Assembly (NCBI GenBank): GCA_014799665.1
Contig: JAAVHP010000010.1
Location: 66,993 to 130,992, forward strand
Reading direction: 5' to 3'
DNA length: 64,000 bases
Origin: Clostridiales bacterium
Lineage (GTDB): Bacteria > Bacillota > Clostridia > Christensenellales > Pumilibacteraceae
Numbering within the stretch: position 1 is the first letter of the stretch; each line of letters opens with the position of its first letter. This document shows, piece by piece, positions 46,027 through 54,383 of the stretch. The notes under the pieces are model-generated. The model saw only the letters and a program-made list of their open reading frames with translations. It was not told the origin of the DNA and did not search any database. A program made the translations under genes and the position numbers.

Positions 46027-47463
46027 TTATCTGCTTTGAATTTTGAGCGTGGGGAACGAACCGTAAGCGAAGGTCCAAACGTCCCTATCCCAGCCGTCCT
46101 CTACGGGGAAGTTATCGGGATCGAGCAAGAATTCCTTTCTGACAACGTCGGAGTTGATTATATCGCCCGCCTTGTAGAAAATGCCCTGCGAGGTATCCAT
46201 CGCGCCGGGGAACGCGGGAATGGTGTAGTTGCCGAAAAATAATTCGAAGCCGAGCGTTCTGTCATATTGACCCGTATAATTACCTTCCTCGTTTTTATCT
46301 GCCTCTACGTACTCGCCGTTTTCTAACTTATATTTACCTTCGTTTCTCGGGTTTTCGGCATACGTCGGGTTTGCCGCATAATACTCGATACGCTCGTTGA
46401 TATAATCGTCGTAATCAAAGTCCGCAGGCACGCGACCCGTTTCCTTGTCGTAGCCGACGTGCAAAACGTAATCGTCGGCGACCGCCGCATAGCAATTCTT
46501 GATAATGCCGTTGTTCCAATCGGCAATGCCGCGCGAGCCGCCGCTCGACGAGTATACGACGATGCAGTTCTCTATCCTGCCCGCCGCGTCGCCCGAGCCG
46601 TTTACGCCCGCAATACCCGCCGAATGCTCGAAGTATCCGCCGTGGGAAAGTGAGCAGGTCACGGAGCAGTTTTTGATCAAACCGCCGTTCGCGCCGACTA
46701 CTGCGGCGACAAGCCCCTGACCGTTGACGGTGATGTTGGAGAAGTTGGTGTTAATGATTTGCGCGCTGCCGCCCGTCGACATGAATATGCCGTTGTTGTA
46801 GTTGCGCCCATTGCCTTGCTGACCGCCGAGCGACGGGCCTTGACCGACGCCGTCCTCGCCTTCCGCCCAGTCGCGGGCTTGAACGGTGATATTTTTAACC
46901 GAATAGCCCATGCCGTCAAAAACGCCCTCGAACGTGCCGGTGCTGTCGGCGCTCGTTACGGGCTTGCCGATCGGGAAGAACATTTGATTGGCGAAGTCTA
47001 TATCCGCGCCGAGAACGAACACGCCGTTAAGGTTGGAGCGAATGCTGTTAAAGTCCTCTACCGTGTAAATGACCTTGCTGACTACGCGCACCGAGATCTC
47101 GGTATAGCTGTTGTCGACGAAAACTCTTATACGCTTATCGCCAGCCGTTTCGTTAGCGAAAACGCTCTTGTCGATAATGAGCACATCGTTCTTGAACGTA
47201 TATTCCTTGCTTTCGAGAACGCGGTACTTGAACGACACCTTTTGGATCTTTTCGGTCTCGAACGTGATACGCACGTCGTCGGGGCGTTCGAGCTCGTAGT
47301 ACGCGACCTCGGAATGATGCTTGACGCTCTCGGCAACGCCGCTCGAAATACCGACGTTGGGCGCGGTGGTGAGCATATCGCTATTTGCGTCGCACGCCGC
47401 AAGCGGGGCTATGCAGCAAACGGCAACCGCCGCGGCTATAAGTGATTTCATTATCTTTTTCAT
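46027..47463 (-). CDS. Lipoprotein with GLUG/beta-helix-type repeats
   Basis: A 478-residue lipoprotein of unknown function. Lipobox LAAC lies near residue 24. About 100 residues of strand-rich sequence lead to a GLUG-like region: FVLGADIDFANQMFFPIGKP, FEGVFDGMGYSVKNITV, IFMSTGGSAQIINTNFSNI, then GLIKNCSV and GIIKNCYA repeats, a pattern of right-handed beta-helices. It lies between the sugar permease and phosphorylase genes, so a cell-surface glucan-binding role is plausible but not shown. Confidence 0.7.
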   Translation of the reverse strand: MKKIMKSLIAAAVAVCCIAPLAACDANSDMLTTAPNVGISSGVAESVKHHSEVAYYELERPDDVRITFETEKIQKVSFKYRVLESKEYTFKNDVLIIDKSVFANETAGDKRIRVFVDNSYTEISVRVVSKVIYTVEDFNSIRSNLNGVFVLGADIDFANQMFFPIGKPVTSADSTGTFEGVFDGMGYSVKNITVQARDWAEGEDGVGQGPSLGGQQGNGRNYNNGIFMSTGGSAQIINTNFSNITVNGQGLVAAVVGANGGLIKNCSVTCSLSHGGYFEHSAGIAGVNGSGDAAGRIENCIVVYSSSGGSRGIADWNNGIIKNCYAAVADDYVLHVGYDKETGRVPADFDYDDYINERIEYYAANPTYAENPRNEGKYKLENGEYVEADKNEEGNYTGQYDRTLGFELFFGNYTIPAFPGAMDTSQGIFYKAGDIINSDVVRKEFLLDPDNFPVEDGWDRDVWTFAYGSFPTLKIQSR

Positions 47464-47516
47464 AGTTTCACACCTTGAAAATGAGTTGAGAATTATCGAC
47501 TGACTTTAATTCCTAA

Positions 47517-48539
47517 TTAACCCTTCAATCCGCCGACTGTCATATTGTTCATAATAGTCTTTTGGAACGCACAGAACAGGATCAGAATGGGAATAGTCGC
47601 CGTGACCGCAGTTGCGAGAACCAACGGATAGTTGGGGTCGTATGCAAGCTGGTCTGACATATCTTTAAGACCCAGCGCGATCGTAGGCATACTGTTGAGA
47701 TAGAAGTACGGGGTTTGGTAATCGCACCACAAGCCCATGAACGTAAGTACGCCGACCGCAGTGAGCGCGGGACGCGCCATAGGCACCATGATCTGTATGA
47801 AGATCCTGAAATCGGACGCGCCGTCTATCTGCGCCGCTTCCGCATACGTCCAGCTGATACTCTTAAAGTATGCGTAAAGGAACAAGAAGTTAAAGCCGAA
47901 GCCGCCCGAATACAAGAACCAAACGCCGACGATGTTATCGACGAGCCCGAGGTTTTGCATAAGGCGGTACTGCGCGGGCAGCGTGCCTACGATAGGTACC
48001 ATCATGGAAACGATAACTACGTTATAGATAATGCCGCGACCGTGGAACTTGTACTTAGCCATAGTGTAGGACGCGAGCGTGCACGATACGAGCGTAACCA
48101 CCACGCCGCCGCCTACGACCAAGAGCGAGTTGAGGTACATACCCAAAACCGACGTACCCTTTACCTTATAGTTGAACGCTTCTATATAGTTCTGGAACCC
48201 CGCAGAAAAACTCAAACTCCACTTGTTCATACCGAAGTCGATCGGGTCCTTGAACGAGTTTAAAAGTATCCAGGAGAACGGGATAATGAGCAACAACGCG
48301 TAGATAACGAACAGAATAAAAACGATAGTGAACAGTATGCTTTTTCCGGGACCCGCCGCCCTCGCCGCGCCGATCGTATGGCGATAAAACCAATTCTTCG
48401 ATTTATTGCCGACCGGCTTCATGCCGAGGATCTTTTTACTGTCAAGCTCGGACTCGACCGCGCTGTCGAGCATGATGTCCGCGTCGGTGATAACGTAATC
48501 TTCGGGCTTGTATGTTACGGGAGATTTAACGTCTTCCAT
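47517..48539 (-). CDS. Carbohydrate ABC transporter permease, MalG type
   Basis: A 340-residue inner-membrane permease with six hydrophobic segments after an ~85-residue cytosolic N-terminus. The EAA loop reads YAEAAQIDGASDFRIFIQIM, which docks the ATPase. AGGAGG precedes the ATG I use; the upstream extension has no site. It pairs with the MalF-type permease that ends 10 bases upstream. Confidence 0.92.
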   Translation of the reverse strand: MEDVKSPVTYKPEDYVITDADIMLDSAVESELDSKKILGMKPVGNKSKNWFYRHTIGAARAAGPGKSILFTIVFILFVIYALLLIIPFSWILLNSFKDPIDFGMNKWSLSFSAGFQNYIEAFNYKVKGTSVLGMYLNSLLVVGGGVVVTLVSCTLASYTMAKYKFHGRGIIYNVVIVSMMVPIVGTLPAQYRLMQNLGLVDNIVGVWFLYSGGFGFNFLFLYAYFKSISWTYAEAAQIDGASDFRIFIQIMVPMARPALTAVGVLTFMGLWCDYQTPYFYLNSMPTIALGLKDMSDQLAYDPNYPLVLATAVTATIPILILFCAFQKTIMNNMTVGGLKG

Positions 48540-48549
48540 TTCGTCCTCC

Positions 48550-49641
48550 TTAATAGTTGATATTCGCAAAGAATTTATCGAGCGACCAACGCGTAAGCAG
48601 GATGACGGGCGCGACGACGATAGTCGTCATAATGCCGAGCGTCGCCGCCTGAACGTTACCCGAGTTATCGGTAGCCTTATTGAATATCCAAAGCCCGAGC
48701 GTCATCGTGTCGTCCATGAGCTTGTCGGTAAGGAACAACGGCTGGAAAACGACCGTGAAAATTCCCATCATCGACATTATGAACAGCGTAACGAGCGTCG
48801 GCCAAATCATGGGGATAATAATGCGGAACAGCTCGCCCATCGTTCCCACGCCGTCCAAGCCCGCCGATTCGAGCACTTCGCTCGGCACGCGCTTGATAGT
48901 TCCCGAAAGGAGCAATAGGTTTCCGCCTATTCCCGCCCACACGGTGAACCCGTATACAGTCCAGCGCACTTTGGGCGGAACGAGCAGGCTCGGCGCTTCG
49001 AGGTTAAAGCCCTCGTACAGCTTGCCCAAGAGCCCGTCGACCTTGATCATATTGGTAAAGCCGAGAACGAGCACCACGAGCGGTATAATGGACGGAAGAT
49101 AGAAGATTATGCGGAAGAAGCCGGAGCACGGGATCTTTCTGCACAGGAAGTACGAGACTATAAGGCAGATCGGGAATATAATGAACATTCCCACGACCGA
49201 GTGCAGGAGCGAGTTCACGAACATTACCTTGTACGCCGGGTCTACCCTGAACTTCTCGAACCAGTTCGCGTAGTTCTCGAACCCGACCCAACGCCAGCCC
49301 TCTCTCGTGTCGTACTTTTGGAAGGTCATGAGTATCGAGTCGAAGTTGACGAACGCCCACATAATTACGAACTGTAAAACGGGGTACGCCAGCATACAGA
49401 CGATGAAAAGCCCGCGTAAAAACTTGCGCTTGTTAAACGACCTGCGCCCCTTTTTCTTTCTTTTCCCGGGCACGTAGTCCTTGCCGAGCTCGCCTACGTC
49501 GTCGATAGAGATATCGTCGACTGCCGTTTGGGTTCCGTCGAGCATTACTTCGGCTTCGGCGCTATCCGCCTGTTCCGCAGTAGCTTGCATATTTTCCTCG
49601 GCACGTAATTTTGCCGCGGCTTGCATATTTATAATCGGCAT
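48550..49641 (-). CDS. Carbohydrate ABC transporter permease, MalF type
   Basis: A 363-residue permease with six hydrophobic segments and the EAA loop VLESAGLDGVGTMGELFRIIIP. The ~75-residue N-terminal cytosolic tail is Ala/Glu-rich and then basic (PGKRKKKGRRSFNKRKF). GAGGAAAAT precedes the ATG. It lies 12 bases after the binding-protein gene. Confidence 0.92.
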   Translation of the reverse strand: MPIINMQAAAKLRAEENMQATAEQADSAEAEVMLDGTQTAVDDISIDDVGELGKDYVPGKRKKKGRRSFNKRKFLRGLFIVCMLAYPVLQFVIMWAFVNFDSILMTFQKYDTREGWRWVGFENYANWFEKFRVDPAYKVMFVNSLLHSVVGMFIIFPICLIVSYFLCRKIPCSGFFRIIFYLPSIIPLVVLVLGFTNMIKVDGLLGKLYEGFNLEAPSLLVPPKVRWTVYGFTVWAGIGGNLLLLSGTIKRVPSEVLESAGLDGVGTMGELFRIIIPMIWPTLVTLFIMSMMGIFTVVFQPLFLTDKLMDDTMTLGLWIFNKATDNSGNVQAATLGIMTTIVVAPVILLTRWSLDKFFANINY

Positions 49642-49653
49642 ATTTTCCTCGAA

Positions 49654-51399
49654 TTACAGGTCTTTCTTGTACGTTTCCCAACGCGCGGTGATGATCTTAT
49701 CATACAAATACGGGATCAAATCGGTCGGCTTATACGATTGAAGACCGCTGCTCTTTTCGGTAGCCGTGGGCTCTGCGCCCTGCCATGCTTTGAGATAGAA
49801 GTACGAGTTGGTCGGCCAAATAGTCGTCATGCGCGCCGAGCCTCTGAGGTCGGTCTTGCGCATCATGGGATGCTGCGTGTAGTTGTTGAACTTAGTGCTG
49901 TTGCGGTCGATCTCGAATATCGACTTCTGCCACGCGGTAGCTTTATCCACGCCGTCCTCTACGAACGAATCCCAGTAGTTATATTTATAAGGAAGAACGG
50001 TGCCGCCGCTGAGCTTGGTAAAGAGCTGCGCGTTTTCTTCCTTTTGCATGAACAGAAGGAACTCTACCGCAAGGTCTCTGCCCGTCGATTTGGCGGGGAT
50101 CATAACGCTGTCGCCGAACGAGCTAGTGAACGAAACGCGGTTATAAGTGTTGCCGTTGACGGTGATAGTCTTTTCGGTAACGCCCGCGTCGGCGTGAATG
50201 GCGTCGATTGTTTTGGCGGCGTCGGTCGCGTCCTTGGGAAGAACTTTGCCCTCGGCGTCGAGCTTAACGTTGGAAATGATAGGCGTGGGCATGATCGAAA
50301 CCTCTTGCCCGTATCTTTCGAGATAAAGCTTGGACTCGTATTCGATCCAGCACGCCGCAGGGGTCATTGCGCCCGCGCCGCTGGCAAACGCCTGCTCGTT
50401 CTCGAACTTACTCATATTGCTTATCTTGCTCGTCGACCAAGACTTGTTTTCGCCACAAACAAGGTCGTACCACAGCTGATACGCCTGCTGGTATTCCGCC
50501 CAGCCTACGTACGTGCTGTTTTCCTTGTCGACCGTGCCGTCGGCGTTTCGAACGACCGCGAACTTTTCGGGATTGTAAACTTCTTTATCGGGGTTGTTCT
50601 GTTTAGAAGTATCCAAATTGAAGTTCTCGTCCACGTTGCCGAAGTTCTTGAACGTATTCATGGTCTCGGGACCGGCGAGCTGACCCCACCAATCGAAAAG
50701 AACGTAGTCCCACTGCCACTCCTCGGAAACGCCCGACCAGGTAAAGGGAGTTATGATACCCGAGTCAGCCTCGTTGGGATCGACGAGAAGATGCGCGTCG
50801 TTTATATCCTTGCAGTATTGCAGAAGCTCGTAATAATCGACGGGCGCCGTTCTGTTCCATTTGCGAGTTTCGCCCTGTTTTTCGAGCCAGCTGTCCACGC
50901 GGTCCATAACGGTCATGTTGTACGCGATACCCGCAGTACCGATAGTCCACGGAACCTTATAATAATGTCCGTCGTAGCGCGCCGAAGCGAGAACGTCGTC
51001 GTCCCAAATGCGATCGGCAAAGGTCGTGCCTTTGTCGTCGACCTCGGTAGCGTACAAATCGTCCAAGCAGTAAATTTGTCCGGGCGCGACGAAGTCCTCC
51101 CACGTAACGTCGTGGCAGAAGATCAAATCGTAATCGGTACCGTTCTTCATCATGTTGGGAACAGCGTCTATAAGCTGAGTGTCGCCGTCCGTTCTGACCG
51201 TAACACCGTCATGCTCGGCTTCGAACTTACGCGCAAGCTGCTCTACCCACTCGGAGCCGTAGCCGCCCTTAAAGTAGGTTATCCACAATTCGTTCTCGCT
51301 CTTTTTGCTGCCGCAGCCTACAAGCCCGCCGATAGCGGCGCTCGATACGGTCATAGTAGCGGCAAGTGCAAGTGCAACGAGTCTTTTCTTTTTCATCAT
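49654..51399 (-). CDS. Sugar ABC transporter substrate-binding lipoprotein
   Basis: A 581-residue family 1-type extracellular binding protein. The lipobox LVGC lies near residue 28. ELWITYFKGGYGSEWVEQLA followed by KFEAEHDGVTV is the first lobe, and YKVPWTIGTAGIAYNMTVMD and ACWIEYESKLYLERYGQEV are typical later segments. It is first in the long glucan operon, so the ligand is probably a beta-1,3-gluco-oligosaccharide. GGAGG lies five bases before the ATG. Confidence 0.92.
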   Translation of the reverse strand: MMKKKRLVALALAATMTVSSAAIGGLVGCGSKKSENELWITYFKGGYGSEWVEQLARKFEAEHDGVTVRTDGDTQLIDAVPNMMKNGTDYDLIFCHDVTWEDFVAPGQIYCLDDLYATEVDDKGTTFADRIWDDDVLASARYDGHYYKVPWTIGTAGIAYNMTVMDRVDSWLEKQGETRKWNRTAPVDYYELLQYCKDINDAHLLVDPNEADSGIITPFTWSGVSEEWQWDYVLFDWWGQLAGPETMNTFKNFGNVDENFNLDTSKQNNPDKEVYNPEKFAVVRNADGTVDKENSTYVGWAEYQQAYQLWYDLVCGENKSWSTSKISNMSKFENEQAFASGAGAMTPAACWIEYESKLYLERYGQEVSIMPTPIISNVKLDAEGKVLPKDATDAAKTIDAIHADAGVTEKTITVNGNTYNRVSFTSSFGDSVMIPAKSTGRDLAVEFLLFMQKEENAQLFTKLSGGTVLPYKYNYWDSFVEDGVDKATAWQKSIFEIDRNSTKFNNYTQHPMMRKTDLRGSARMTTIWPTNSYFYLKAWQGAEPTATEKSSGLQSYKPTDLIPYLYDKIITARWETYKKDL

Positions 51400-51425
51400 T
51401 CATTCCTCCATTTTTGATTTCTTTT

Positions 51426-51441
51426 TAGAAATCGGTTTCCA
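51426..51441. promoter_or_regulatory. LacI-family operator in front of the binding-protein operon
   Basis: TAGAAATCGGTTTCCA, an imperfect palindrome in the 5' untranslated region of the minus-strand operon. It matches the sites at 51595 and 54348. Confidence 0.8.
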
Positions 51442-51483
51442 ATGTGGGCAAAAAAATATAGGATTTGCCCTTATGATATTAGG

Positions 51484-51512
51484 ATTATAGCATACAAAAT
51501 AGGGGTTGTCAA
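51484..51512 (-). promoter_or_regulatory. Promoter of the beta-glucan uptake and glycogen operon
   Basis: Minus strand: TTGACA (51512-51507), 17 nt, TATAAT (51489-51484). Consensus boxes; the LacI operator follows downstream. Confidence 0.85.
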
Positions 51513-51552
51513 TATAATTTTCAAATTTTTTTACATTTTTTTTAAAAAAACA

Positions 51553-51582
51553 TTGACAATAGCCCACCGATAATGCTACAAT
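51553..51582 (+). promoter_or_regulatory. Promoter of the GH16 gene
   Basis: TTGACA (51553-51558), 18 nt, TACAAT (51577-51582). It is divergent from the transporter promoter, separated by an AT-rich tract. Confidence 0.8.
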
Positions 51583-51594
51583 AGGCTTAGATTT

Positions 51595-51610
51595 TAGAAA
51601 TCGGTTTCTA
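51595..51610. promoter_or_regulatory. LacI-family operator in front of the GH16 gene
   Basis: TAGAAATCGGTTTCTA, almost perfectly palindromic, within the early transcribed region between the -10 box and the GGGAGG ribosome-binding site, a normal place for repression. Confidence 0.85.
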
Positions 51611-51625
51611 AAACGGGAGGAAATA

Positions 51626-53167
51626 ATGAAATTTAAGAAAGCGATATGCGCTATACTCGCCGGTACGGTGGCCGCTGCGGCGTTGCCGACCATGGTCGGG
51701 TGCTCGGGTAACGATAAGCTCGGCGGCGCAATGTACGATTACGGCGAGGAGTATTATAAGTCCGTTTCGTCGCGGCACAAGCTCAATTACGACGAAATGC
51801 TGTACGACGATTTCACGAACGGCATCGATCTCGACCGCTGGGTAATATCGGACTCGGTGTGGGATCAGTGGAGCACCGACCAGAACGGCGTTCGCCCGCA
51901 AAACGTTTTCTTGGTAGATGACGAGAACAATCCCGATACTCACCTGCTTCTCCGCGCCAACGGTTCTTATTATAATATGGATAACGATCCGCTGTACACC
52001 GAGGAAGAAAAAGCGACGTACGGCAACGACGGCAAAACGCTTTTCAACGCCTCGCAGGGCTACGGGCTTAACACGGGCGCGTGCATTTCCACGACGGAAG
52101 CGTTAGGACCGGGAAGATACGATATTAAAATGAAAGCCTGTCCCAGGGTGGGCGCGCTCACTTCCATGTGGGTGTACTCGTGGTTCACGCTCAACGACGG
52201 CTCGACGCAGCAAAACGAGATAGATATAGAGATAGGACTTAAACCCGACTTCTCGCAGGTGTTCTTCACCACGTGGACGGCGCCGTCCAACAACACCAAT
52301 ATGCCCACCCCCGTCGATTATTACGTAAACGACGGCGACTGGCATATTTATTCCTTCGACTGGGTGACGGACGTGGACGTTCCGTATGTCGACTACTATA
52401 TCGACGGCGTAAAGGTGCTTACGATCGACGCCAACGTTCCCACGACCAATGCAACGCTCAATATCGGCTTATGGGTACCGAGCTGGGCGGGCGGCGGCGC
52501 GACCGACCCCGAGAACGGTAATATGTCGGCGGACAGCCGTATGTACGACACCGACTACGCCGAAATCTCCTGGTGGCGGTACGTCCCCTTCCAAATGGAA
52601 GGCTGGGAGCAGCGCCCCGTTCAAAACCGTAACTTCGCGGAAGGCTACGAGCCCAAAAAGCTCACTACCCTGCCGACCGCAGAGAAATGCGCCAACGGCG
52701 ATTTCGAACGCGACGACTACGGCTATTACGGCAACCCGTGGAAGGACTTCACCGTAACCGACGAAGCGCTCGAAGCATTCGTTCCCAACAGCTCGGCGGG
52801 GCTGTTCACCGAAACGATAAACGACGTAACCAACACCTGCGCGAAAATCGTAAACGGTGGACTTCTCGGTCAGTGGCTGCGCGGCGCGTCGACGGGCTTC
52901 AAGTACAGGCTCACCGGCAAATACCGCACCGAAGGCGAAGCAAAAGCGGCATTCCGTTACACATACGTCCTCGGCTACTCCACCACCTCGCGTACCAACG
53001 GCAATAAGACCGTAGACATCGGCTCGTCAGACGAGTGGAAAGACTTTACTCTGGACTTCACCATAGATAAAGACGAGGTGCAGAGTATTAGATATTATCT
53101 GCTCAACTCCCAAAAATCGGGCACCTGCTACTTCGACGATCTGTCGCTCATCTATTTGGGACACTAA
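51626..53167 (+). CDS. GH16 endo-beta-glucanase (laminarinase-type) lipoprotein
   Basis: A 513-residue surface lipoprotein; lipobox MVGC near residue 26. The GH16 domain (about 45-330) has the catalytic signature NEIDIEIG near 195, with the two Glu residues as nucleophile and acid/base. SMWVYSWFTLNDGSTQQ before it and DWHIYSFDWV after it fit. The C-terminal ~150 residues (CANGDFERDDYGYYGN to TCYFDDLSLIYLG) form a CBM4/9-like jelly-roll. It is single and divergent from the transporter operon, under its own LacI operator. Beta-1,3 preference is inferred from the neighbouring GH81. Confidence 0.9.
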   Translation: MKFKKAICAILAGTVAAAALPTMVGCSGNDKLGGAMYDYGEEYYKSVSSRHKLNYDEMLYDDFTNGIDLDRWVISDSVWDQWSTDQNGVRPQNVFLVDDENNPDTHLLLRANGSYYNMDNDPLYTEEEKATYGNDGKTLFNASQGYGLNTGACISTTEALGPGRYDIKMKACPRVGALTSMWVYSWFTLNDGSTQQNEIDIEIGLKPDFSQVFFTTWTAPSNNTNMPTPVDYYVNDGDWHIYSFDWVTDVDVPYVDYYIDGVKVLTIDANVPTTNATLNIGLWVPSWAGGGATDPENGNMSADSRMYDTDYAEISWWRYVPFQMEGWEQRPVQNRNFAEGYEPKKLTTLPTAEKCANGDFERDDYGYYGNPWKDFTVTDEALEAFVPNSSAGLFTETINDVTNTCAKIVNGGLLGQWLRGASTGFKYRLTGKYRTEGEAKAAFRYTYVLGYSTTSRTNGNKTVDIGSSDEWKDFTLDFTIDKDEVQSIRYYLLNSQKSGTCYFDDLSLIYLGH

Positions 53168-53198
53168 AAAGCAATCATCAAATTTCCCTCACATAACG

Positions 53199-53237
53199 AA
53201 ATACCCCGTCGGGATAAACTCCCAACGGGGTATTTCA
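53199..53237. terminator. Bidirectional terminator between GH16 and the LacI gene
   Basis: GAAATACCCCGT pairs with ACGGGGTATTTC, with an inner GGGA/TCCC, between two convergent genes. Confidence 0.85.
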
Positions 53238-53250
53238 TTTTCTTTATTAG

Positions 53251-53294
53251 CCTTCCCCTCAGGGGGAAGGGGGACCGCGTTAGCGGTGTCGGTG
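53251..53294 (+). repeat. GC-rich double-hairpin repeat (GGGGACCGC family)
   Basis: CCTTCCCCTCAGGGGGAAGG hairpin, then GGGACCGC-GTTA-GCGGT. It lies between the convergent GH16 and LacI genes. Confidence 0.75.
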
Positions 53295-53310
53295 ATAAAT
53301 TGCAACCTTA

Positions 53311-54306
53311 TTATTTTATCGACCGACAGCTATCGGTAAACCTAATTTCGGACTCTACCGTGATCAGCTCTTTGGTGGTGTCCTCGTCCTCTATGATCTT
53401 GATAAGCTTTTCGGCGAGCGCAACGCCGATTTTCTTCGCATCCTGGCAAACGCAGGTAAGCGGCGGGCTGGTCAGCTGCGAGAATATACTGCCGTCAAAC
53501 GACGCGACCGAAACCTCGAACGGAATGGAAACTCTAAGCTCGCGCAACGCGTTAATGCCGCCTATCGCCGAATAATCGTCGGGATAAAGAATAGCGGTCG
53601 GCTTGTACTGCGGATAGAGTTTGAGCGTCATATCGTAGCTCGATTCGGGGTCTGAATAATTGGCGCGCACGCACGGAAGCCGTTCAATGTTCATCTGTCT
53701 GAACGCGTCGGCATACCCGCGCTGGCGCTCCTCGGTAACGTAGTTGTCCTCGCCGGTAAGGAACAGAATACGCTCGTGTCCCATTTCGATAAGCTTCAAA
53801 ACGAGCGCCTTGGTCTTTTCGTAATTATCGCAGGTCACGCCCGAAATAAGATTGCCTATATAATCGAACCCCACGCAAGGAATATCGCTTGCCATAAGCT
53901 CTTGAACCAAGTCCGAGTTATAATCGCCGAAGATCAACACGCCGTCCAACTGACGGATATGGCAATGCTTAACGAACGCCTGCGCGCCCAAGTCCTGCCC
54001 TTTCGACAGCAAAGTAATATCGTAGCCCCGCCCCTCGGCGATCTGCTTAAACTCGTTCAAGATCTGAATAAAGAAATGCTGGCAAAGATCGAGACTGTCT
54101 CTAAGATAAAACAGCACGCCGAGATTATGCGAATGCTTGGCTTTGAGCGCACGGGCATTGGCGTTGGGCGTATATCCCATTTGCTTAGCGACATCCATTA
54201 TCTTCTTTCGTGTTTCCGCATTAACTCCGTAGTAATTATTCAAGGCTTTTGACACCGTCCCCGGTGCAAACCCACTTTCCTTCGATATGTCGTAAATCGT
54301 AATCAT
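53311..54306 (-). CDS. LacI-family transcriptional regulator of the beta-glucan locus
   Basis: A 331-residue repressor. The helix-turn-helix and hinge read ITIYDISKESGFAPGTVSKA followed by LNNYYGVNAETRKKI. A periplasmic-binding-protein-like effector domain follows (GVLFYLRDSLDLCQHFFIQI to the C-terminus). Its likely targets are three matching palindromes: two in the divergent GH16/transporter region and one upstream of its own promoter. The inducer is probably a glucan breakdown product, which is an inference. Confidence 0.93.
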   Translation of the reverse strand: MITIYDISKESGFAPGTVSKALNNYYGVNAETRKKIMDVAKQMGYTPNANARALKAKHSHNLGVLFYLRDSLDLCQHFFIQILNEFKQIAEGRGYDITLLSKGQDLGAQAFVKHCHIRQLDGVLIFGDYNSDLVQELMASDIPCVGFDYIGNLISGVTCDNYEKTKALVLKLIEMGHERILFLTGEDNYVTEERQRGYADAFRQMNIERLPCVRANYSDPESSYDMTLKLYPQYKPTAILYPDDYSAIGGINALRELRVSIPFEVSVASFDGSIFSQLTSPPLTCVCQDAKKIGVALAEKLIKIIEDEDTTKELITVESEIRFTDSCRSIK

Positions 54307-54312
54307 ATAAAT

Positions 54313-54362
54313 ATGGTATCAAAACGACAACAAAAAGTCAAGCAAATTGGAAACCGATTTCA
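54313..54362 (-). promoter_or_regulatory. Promoter and operator of the LacI gene
   Basis: Minus strand: TTGACT (54341-54336), 17 nt, TACCAT (54318-54313). The operator TGGAAACCGATTTCA (54348-54362) lies just upstream of the -35 box rather than over the start, so the protein may act differently on its own gene. Confidence 0.75.
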
Positions 54363-54383
54363 TAATTTGTTGATTAGTCAACT

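Noticed and set aside
44683..46242. 519-residue plus-strand frame opposite the phosphorylase gene
   Set aside because: Antisense of conserved catalytic sequence, without start signals.
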